Origin: Symsagittifera roscoffensis
Lineage: Eukaryota > Xenacoelomorpha > Acoela > Convolutidae
Length of the DNA stretch: 64,000 nt
Reading direction: 5' to 3'
Assembly (NCBI RefSeq): GCF_963678635.1
Contig: NC_087067.1
Location: 39,011,379 to 39,075,378 of the forward strand
The notes under the pieces were generated by a model. It was given only the letters and a program-made list of their open reading frames with translations, did not search any database and was not told where the DNA came from. This document shows positions 57,053 through 64,000 of this stretch, one piece after another; positions within the stretch are counted from its first letter, which is position 1; each line of letters opens with the position of its first letter. Both the position numbers and the translations under genes were made by a program.

Positions 57053-58940
57053 GAAAGGTTGATCGGAATGCCTGACCGTCTAACTTGAATTTGATTGGCT
57101 AAAATTACCCAATCAAATTCGATTGCATAATTTCCAGCTTACGATATAGAAAATTTGATTTTGGGCCATTTAGTGCAGAAGACACAGAATTTTTTATGAT
57201 ACCAAAAATCAGCTCGATTGTTTGAACTTTTTTCACCCTTTGTCACCATTTTATGGGTCAAGCTTAGCCTAATGGTAATTTTCCTTTAATAATTTTGAGT
57301 AGTTTTATTTTTTCAGAAGTTTCCGATCCAAATTAGAGTCACTAAAAAGCCACGGAATTGTTTTTCTTCAGAATTTGTCTAAAGTTCCCAGCTGATGCCA
57401 TGCATTTCATAATTGATATCAGGGGCGGATCTAGGTTTTTCTCGGGGGGAGGGATTGTCAAACAAATTTGAAAGAAATGTTAAAAACTGAATGAAATAAC
57501 CACACCAGATATTAAACAAAAAAATTTTAAGGAACGAGACACTAACGAGCTGCTTTGAGTTCTGGGTAAAACATTACGGAGCAAAAGCCAGCCTGGAAGG
57601 AAAAAATAATTACTAGGAGACAAAAAAATTCAAACAAAAGAAGCATAGTGAGAACTGTTCCATTGCACACAAATTTGCACCAAAACAGTCGATTGCTGCT
57701 TGAATTTTTACCCTCCTCTATAGTTCGAACTTTTTGTTCCTAAAGTTCACAGAAGTGGAAACAAGTTTAAACAACAAAGAACTGAACAGTTTCACCCATC
57801 AATTTTAGAGAACTATAATAAAAAAAATGGAGAAGTATGTGTTCAGTAATTAAAATATATTAAGTCCGAACATGCCTTCATCAATGTTTTTCTACCTCAA
57901 TATAAAAAAACTTCCGGTAATTCATCAAGTTCAAAACTACCAAACGAAAAATTTTACCTTTTGCTGTTTTTCCTTATTGTCTAATGACCTCTTCTGAAGT
58001 CAAATTATAATAACTTTTATCCAATCGATTTGAGAGTTTTAGCTACTAATTTTTTACCCGCACTGTAGAGAGTCAAAAATGCCAAATAATGACTAGACAA
58101 TGTTTGTGTGGAAATTTTTCTCATAGTTTGAAACAAAAAGTATTCGCAGGAGGATTGGAATTACTAGAAAATGATCCTGGAAAAAAGCATAGTTTATTTC
58201 CGATCATAATTGCAGATAACAGATGCCAATTTTTCCAATATTTCCGCTTGTTTTTGCAAAAACGGAAGAGTGATCTGACTTAGTCATCGGATTAGGGCTT
58301 GAAAATTTTCATTGAATAGTTTGAAACTCAGGCTAATTTCTTAAGATATCATAGTCTCATCTTATCGAGTCATTATTCAGGAAATTAAAATTGTTTTGCC
58401 TGGCGCCCAAAAATAAGTTTGAATATTAGAAGGTGCTTTGTTGATTATCTTTAAGCTATTTGACCACCTGATATCGAAAATCTCAACTTTAATACTAATC
58501 CAAGCACGATCCAACATCTGTTTGATTGTAATTTTGAGAGCTTTATCATAGGTTTTAGAAAATTCCATTTAATACTCTTTTTGCTTCCAATAGATCTGCC
58601 AAATGTTTTTCTTCTCTAAGTTAATATGTTATGTTGTCTGAATTGACTCCAGGTTTTGATCACAATTGATTCATTGTTGTGAAAATAATCTATCTTGTTA
58701 AATTTCAATTTCCTTTGATAACTTAAGTCTTAAAAATTCAAATTTCCATTTTTACTTATTAATTTTTTTTGGTTCTGTAAATATTTTTTAAATTCTTATG
58801 TTTAAGAGGCTAGTGGACTTAGGGTCCCCTCGGTGATTGTTCTTTCATTTTTTTGGAACACAAAATTACAGGTTTTCAAAAAGAGCCTTAAACGCCAATA
58901 AATACTTTTTTATGAAAATTTGGGGCGGATTTAGAAACTA
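57053..58940. other. No gene; isolated MITE end at 57421
   Basis: AT-rich. CAGGGGCGGATCTAGG at 57421-57436 is an end motif shared with the elements at 58.9-59.8 kb, followed by a G-rich stretch; no matching right end was found. The rest shows nothing recognisable. Confidence 0.45.
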
Positions 58941-59330
58941 GGGGCGGATTTAGAAAGGGGCGGGGGGGGGGGGGGGGGGGGACGCCGCTTTCTCTTCAGG
59001 GATTCGACCCCCAGCCGACCCAAAGGGTCCCCCTTTGTACTATTTTGAGATATCTATATTTGGTGACGGACCATAAAAAGTTTCTAAAGGCGCCGTAGGC
59101 GCCAATATATATTAACTTTGAGGGGGGAGCGCGCGCCGAAAAACCGCAAATTTTTGGTCAAAATTATCCAAAAAGTCCCTAAAAACGGATTTTTTTGGCC
59201 TGTTTTTTTTCAAAATTTTGCCTGCGGCGCAGAAAATTTGGCCAAAACAGGGACTAAACCGTGCTTAGGGAGCGCTCGAAAAATCAATTCGGTCGACCTA
59301 AAAAAAATCGAAAAATCCTAGATCCGCCCC
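58941..59330. mobile_element. GGGGCGGAT-ended MITE, copy 1
   Basis: Left end GGGGCGGATTTAG (58941), right end CTAGATCCGCCCC (59330): terminal inverted repeats of about 13 bp. Contains a G tract (58962-58981) and a GGCGCCGTAGGCGCC hairpin, then an AT-rich right half. A second left-end motif at 58922 suggests nesting. hAT-like ends are possible but no 8-bp target duplication was confirmed. Confidence 0.68.
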
Positions 59331-59397
59331 TGGGCGCAGAAAATTTGACTGGCATGCGAAAGCCGAAATGCTCAACGTGAAAACAGGGTCTAAGGTC

Positions 59398-59758
59398 AGG
59401 TGCGGATCTAGGAATTTCTCGAGGGGGGGGGGGGGGGGGGGTTGCGGATTTTCAAAAAAATTTTGAAAATTTTGCCGAACTTTTATTTTTAGCTCTCCCA
59501 AATTAATTTTAAGACCGGGCCGAAAAGGCGTTGTTATGCACTTTTTGGAAAATTTCGACCAAAAAATCGCATTTTTTTGGCGCGCGCTCCCCCCTCTAAA
59601 TAAGTATAGATGCGCGCCGAAGGTCCCTTTAGAAAACTTTTAGGATCCGTCACCAACAATGGATATCTCAAATTAGTACAAAGGAGGGACCCTTTGGGTC
59701 GGCAGAGGGTCGAAAACCTGCGCCTCTGCCCCCCCCCCTTCCCCTAAATCCGCTACCT
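59398..59758. mobile_element. GGGGCGGAT-ended MITE, copy 2, G tract at both its outer arms
   Basis: Left end GTGCGGATCTAGG followed by a G tract (59423-59441); right end CTAAATCCGCTACC preceded by C-rich sequence. Its right half (GGATCCGTCACCAACAATGG, AGTACAAAGGAGGGACCC) is the reverse complement of the left half of copy 1, so the two copies are inverted relative to each other. Confidence 0.65.
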
Positions 59759-60419
59759 AGGGCAATCACCCAACATGTCGGACATCTGCAAGTGAAACAT
59801 CCAAAATACAAAATAATTACGTTAAGAAATGACCTTAGAATTTCAACTGAGCCGACTGTCGGTTTAAGATCGCTAGTGTTTGCAAAACTTTGGCTTTTAT
59901 ACCAAAACTTTTTTGAACAAATTATCATGTCAAAAATCAGCTATAATGAAAAAATAACGATTTCACTTTTAATATCTGGTATGAGCGTCGGATTTTCTAA
60001 TCGTATCCTGAAGGCTAATGACTGCCAAAATACAAATCACATCTGTTTTAGACGGCGCATTTCCTTAAAGATAGATTATTATGAACAATGAACAATGTTA
60101 ATGGGCGGAAAATGTACATAAGCCGCAAAATGAAAGCTATAAATTGAAATCAACTTATCTGAAACCTTAACCTTTATACAGGTGAGCTAAAAAATGGTTT
60201 TAGTCTTGTTTCTGTCATTATTTTGCAAAAACACAATACTTAGCTGATTAATGTTAAACAGACATTACTTCCCTTTGCGGTCAATCTCAGCAGTTTTCAA
60301 GAGTCTCGTAACTTGGTTATTTTGAAGAACGAAAGAATTTTTAATGAACATGAGACCTCTCACTACCCAAACAGCACCCCCTATGGTACTAGTTCACGGC
60401 ATCATTTTTTTTGCTGACA
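59759..60419. other. No gene recognised
   Basis: AT-rich. A 100-codon plus frame (59792-60091) has no recognisable domain and is considered chance. Confidence 0.45.
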
Positions 60420-60615
60420 CGGTGAGCGCGCAAGGGAGGAGTTTGCGTTAAAAAAACGTTTTTGGCCAGTTTTTACAAAAATTTGCCTGCAAGCAGAAAC
60501 TTGTCAAAAAAAGGTCTCTATAGTGTTTTAAGAGTTCAGTAACATTTTAATTCGGTCGGCGTAAAAGTCATAAAATTTTCACGATAATAACTTTCCAGAA
60601 AAACCTACATCCTCC
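60420..60615. mobile_element. Diverged fragment of the GGGGCGGAT MITE
   Basis: Shares ordered blocks with the right half of copy 1: GAGCGCGC, an AAAAACG/TTTTTGGCC block, TTTGCCTGC, AGAAA-TTG, and AATTCGGTCG near the end. Older than the other two copies. Confidence 0.5.
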
Positions 60616-60740
60616 CCTGCTATGCACTAGAACATGTGGTTGCCGTGTTGTTTTTAGCAGAAGTGTAGACAATGAAAACAGAATTGAGAAAGTTTTGCAG
60701 ACTCTTTTGCTGAACATTATCAACAGGATTAAAATAAAGA

Positions 60741-61190
60741 AAACAGTTCATCTCAGCAACAGTATCATAAGCAGCAAGCCAAATGCCTTCCAATCCAATG
60801 CTCAAGCGAATCCAATGCTCAAGAAGAATCATCAAAGCCGACTCACTTGGAGTGCAATCAGAAATCTACTCCATTGGTAGCTCTAGATAAAAGAAAAATA
60901 GTTCCCGCATCACCAATTCCTGTCAACCTTGAACTTCTTCATACAAAAGCATCCACTCTCTTATTGCCGCAAAAATCGTCCAACTAGATTTTAATTAATT
61001 AAGCGGAATTCCGGTCAACAGTAAGCAAAACCGTCAAAACTTGGCAAAAACTTTGAAACTGGACACTGATATCTTCACAACAGATCATCAAAACCAAAAG
61101 TTGAAAAAGTTTGCTACATTGTAGCACATTACGTAAAAACTGTTTTTCAATAACTGCAATATCATTGAGGTTTCTAACGACGCTCGATGC
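60741..61190. repeat. 450-bp dispersed direct repeat, copy 1
   Basis: Starts AAACAGTTCATCTCAGCAAC and runs to TGAGGTTTCTAACGACGCTC. The counterpart at 62417-62848 is about 80-85% identical by eye. A plus frame of about 70 codons is open here, but the second copy is frame-broken. Confidence 0.75.
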
Positions 61191-61912
61191 TTTTATCGAC
61201 CAAATGCAACTAGTATCTTCTTTTTTTGGCAAGATAGGCCTAGTGAACCATTTATAACCGTTTAATCATTGCAGGTCTCAGGCAGGTAGGGCTAGCTAAT
61301 CAATTGCCAAAGTTCAGGGAATCAAAAATAATGTGAATATTGTCTGCAAAAAGATTATAGTACTTGCCAACTTTGAATAAAATTTCCTTTTTTCCAAATT
61401 TTTTTTACATACTTATTTTTAAAAAAATATTGGGTCATTTTGATCTAATTTGGTTGAGAATTTTGTTTCGAAAACTTCTGCCTATGTTTTTCTTGTTCGG
61501 AACCTTCATCGTTTTTGTTTGTTTAAAAGCAAAACTTTGCCTTTTTCATGCCTCTCATTTGATAGACAAAAAAATCAATTTTTCAAGTTGTTTGAACAGC
61601 GTAGTCATTTTAATTTAAGTTAATTCGAATTGCAACCGATATTTTTTTTCGTTGCAGCTTGAGGCTCAAATGCCTATGCTTCTAACCCTGATTGTCTGCT
61701 CATCCAGTCAAAATGTGTTTCCTAGAACCTCATTTTTGACTATTCTGCTTGCCAAAGAAAACTCGCTCGACTCCATTTACTAATTTGCATGGCAAGCAAA
61801 CTATTTTACGAAGAGTTTTTTTCATAATTCATTTTGGAAAGACAAGCATTTTGACAAATTAGCATTGTAACAATTACAACAAAACTGCTCGTATCAGGGC
61901 GAAGCCCTGAAT
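61191..61912. other. No gene recognised
   Basis: AT-rich spacer between the direct repeat and the GTTCCGACT element. The only longer frame (61364-61618, plus) is Phe/Leu-rich with no family signature. Confidence 0.45.
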
Positions 61913-62416
61913 GTTCCGACTGCCTTTTGAGGTCTATGGAGCAGTAATATCATGAAAAAACTAAAAGTTAATAAAAATAAAATGAAATGAAAGGTTTTTT
62001 GAAAAAAAAAATGAGAATTTTTATGAAAATCATCCCCCCATATGCCATATATAGTACAAAGTGATCAATTTTGTTCTTAGTAATATCAATTATGGCAATT
62101 AAGCTTCCTTCAACCAATTTGGAACGATTTCTAATACGGATGAAATCTCCGCTTACGCGTTAATAGCGCGAAATATATCGCGCGTTAATTGTCCCAAGTT
62201 GGCCAAAATGGCTGTCTTTAAACCCCCATAACTTTACAAAAAATGCTCACAGATGAAATACCTTTTCAAATTTTAGCTCAAGACAACAAAAGTTTTTGAA
62301 TGATATCAAAAAAAATTCCGACAAAAATGGCCAGTTAAAAAGTCGAAGTTTGACTGAAGAAAAAAAACCCACCCCTAGCACAAACATTCCATTACTTTCG
62401 TATCGAAAGTCGGAAC
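61913..62416. mobile_element. 504-bp element with GTTCCGACT inverted ends
   Basis: Begins GTTCCGACTGCC and ends AAAGTCGGAAC. Contains GCGTTAATAGCGCGAAATAT followed by ATCGCGCGTTAAT, a short GC-rich palindrome in AT-rich sequence. A related right end occupies 1-53 of this window (CACAAACACTCC ... AAAAGTCGGAAC). No coding capacity. Confidence 0.58.
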
Positions 62417-62848
62417 AAAAACAGTTCATCTCAGCAACAGTATCATAAGCAGCAAGCTCAATGCTTAAGAAGCAACATTAAACCCGACTCGTTTGGAGTG
62501 CAATCAGAATTCTACTCCAGCGGGAGCTCTAGATAAAAAAAAAGAAGTTCCCGCATCACAATTTCCGTCAACCTTCAACTTCGACATACATAAGCATCCA
62601 CAATCTTATTGCCGCAAATATCATCCAACTATCTTCATTAATAAAGCGGAATTCCGATCAACACTAAGCAAAACAGTCAACACTAAGTAAAAAGTCAGCG
62701 CAGTTTTCCATCATTTCAACTGGACACTGATATCTTCAAAACAGGTCATCAAAATCAAAAATTGAAAAAAATTGCTACATGCAGCACATTACGTAGAAAA
62801 CTGTTTTGCAATAACTGCAATATCCTTGAGGTTTCTATCGACGCTCCA
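62417..62848. repeat. 450-bp dispersed direct repeat, copy 2
   Basis: Starts immediately after the GTTCCGACT element ends (62416), at the base where copy 1 homology begins. A plus frame (62493-62690) contains ECNQNSTPAGALDKKK, parallel to ECNQKSTPLVALDKRK in copy 1, but indels break the frame elsewhere. Confidence 0.72.
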
Positions 62849-63379
62849 GGCGGGTCTAGGGATTTTAGCAGACCGGTTTTTTAGCAGACTCAGAACAATT
62901 ATAAAGTGTGATAGCTAACTTCAAACGCAGCATTGGCGATTAGCGATCGCTTGATCCGCTGCGCTTCAATTCAACACGATGGTTATTGCGCGCGTAACTC
63001 TTTGTTTTGCCGCAAATTTAGACTGTTGTGTTTTTGAAGTTGATATTTTTGTTGACAAATCGTGAGATAGTTGACTTAATTAGGGATGCTTGGCCCCAGA
63101 CTGAGCGTCTTTTTGAGTCTGTCAATCAATCATCCATCACTTTATTAAGTAGTCAAAACATCAATCGACAGTACCAAAGAAATAATAGCAAAAATGGAAA
63201 AACTTTATAACGGCACAGAAAAAACCGCCTCATTATTTGAGCTATTTGATTGATATTGAAAACTATAAAATGCTAAATCAAAAAGTCTAATATTTCACGT
63301 CCAAATTTGAAATAAACACTTAAACTAGATGTGTTTTCACTGAGAGAACAAAAAACCTTTTGAATAGTTTTTTTGAAGC
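62849..63379. other. No gene recognised
   Basis: Mixed composition with a slightly GC-richer patch at 62900-63000 (AGCGATCGCTTGATCCGCTGCG); otherwise AT-rich with nothing recognisable. Confidence 0.4.
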
Positions 63380-63670
63380 AACCTAAGTCGACAAAAAAAC
63401 GAGAACGTTGTTTGTTTGTCTAGAATATTGAGACAATCGAAACATAGCCATTTTTGGTCGAGAAAAACGAAACACATCTATGCGGGGTCGAACAAATAAA
63501 CTTTTTAAAAGTGTCGGTCGAGAGAGTCGAGAAATTCGAAACATATCTGAACTGGTTCGAACAAAGTTGAACACTTTTTGTTGGGTCGAGAAAGTCGAAG
63601 CATACCAAAGTTTGGCCGAGAAAGTCGAAACAGATCAAAAGTTGGTCAGGACGGCCAAAATATGCCAATT
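63380..63670. repeat. Degenerate GTCGAGAAAGTCGAAAC minisatellite
   Basis: About seven imperfect tandem copies of a motif of roughly 35-45 bp built on GTCGAGAAAGTCGAAACATA plus a variable AT-rich spacer. It opens frames on both strands because the repeats drift in phase with codons; these are not taken as genes. Confidence 0.7.
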
Positions 63671-64000
63671 TTTTGTTGAAAAATTAAAATTTAAGCCAAG
63701 CACCTCGACCCAGGAAAAGCTTACTACTTTTGACAACTGGTTTTGACAATTAAAAATTAGCATTTATCGTTCAAATTCTTCCGTTCAAAACTAGTTCCTT
63801 GTGACCAACTCCATTGCAGTAGTTTACGTGACATTTTACCAGTTCAGTTGCAAAATTACTAGTGTTTCGACAATTCTTTGTAAATTATGAGTAAATTTAA
63901 CGCAATTTGTCCATTTTGGCAATTCATTGGAAAGTTTAAGTTGCCAGCTATTGTTTGACTAGTCTGCGAATACGACTTTCTCGTTATCCTCTAGAGTCGA
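63671..64000. other. No gene recognised
   Basis: AT-rich to the end of the window; nothing recognisable. Confidence 0.4.

Overview
This is eukaryotic, almost certainly animal, DNA: AT-rich, with spliced genes, Fanconi/Kelch/NASP-type metazoan proteins, CR1/jockey-like and Penelope-like retroelements, a MULE relic and many MITEs. The species cannot be named from sequence alone; an invertebrate is likely. The window has a gene-bearing left third (1 to about 24 kb) and a gene-free, repeat-dominated remainder.

Left third: four genes, all on the minus strand. FANCM (194-4261, 5' half only, running off the left edge) keeps its Walker A, DEAH and TATPG helicase motifs across six exons. A single-exon two-finger C2H2 protein (4571-5170) lies 309 bp upstream of it. 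NASP, the SHNi-TPR histone chaperone, is complete (8973-14974, 8 exons, 598 codons) and carries a dead MULE-type transposase in an intron. KLHL18, a BTB-BACK-Kelch CUL3 adaptor, is complete (16110-23955, 8 exons, 591 codons), uses one apparent GC-AG intron, and hosts an antisense, nearly full-length CR1/jockey-like LINE with a PHD-finger ORF1 in intron 4. All exon joins were checked by reading phase.

Middle (25273-48021): a 22.7-kb tandem array. It starts and ends with the same 623-bp module (A), which occurs four times at identical length. Three long units (about 4.0, 4.0 and 3.7 kb) are followed by three short units (2.59-2.60 kb) that appear to be a deletion derivative of the long one. Units contain decayed Penelope-like material: an RT core on the minus strand and a GIY-YIG endonuclease C-terminus on the plus strand, pointing away from each other. 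Unit 1 carries a young 2.65-kb 5'-truncated LINE whose empty site is still visible in unit 2.

Right (48-64 kb): no gene recognised. It holds three decayed copies of the LINE family seen in unit 1, a TA-flanked MITE packed with ATCGAT palindromes, a 732-bp foldback element flanked by TA, an inverted pair of GGGGCGGAT-ended MITEs with long poly-G tracts, a 450-bp direct repeat, a GTTCCGACT-ended element, and a degenerate minisatellite.

The most unusual structure is the Penelope-derived array, where the order of deletion, amplification and LINE insertion can be read from sequence.
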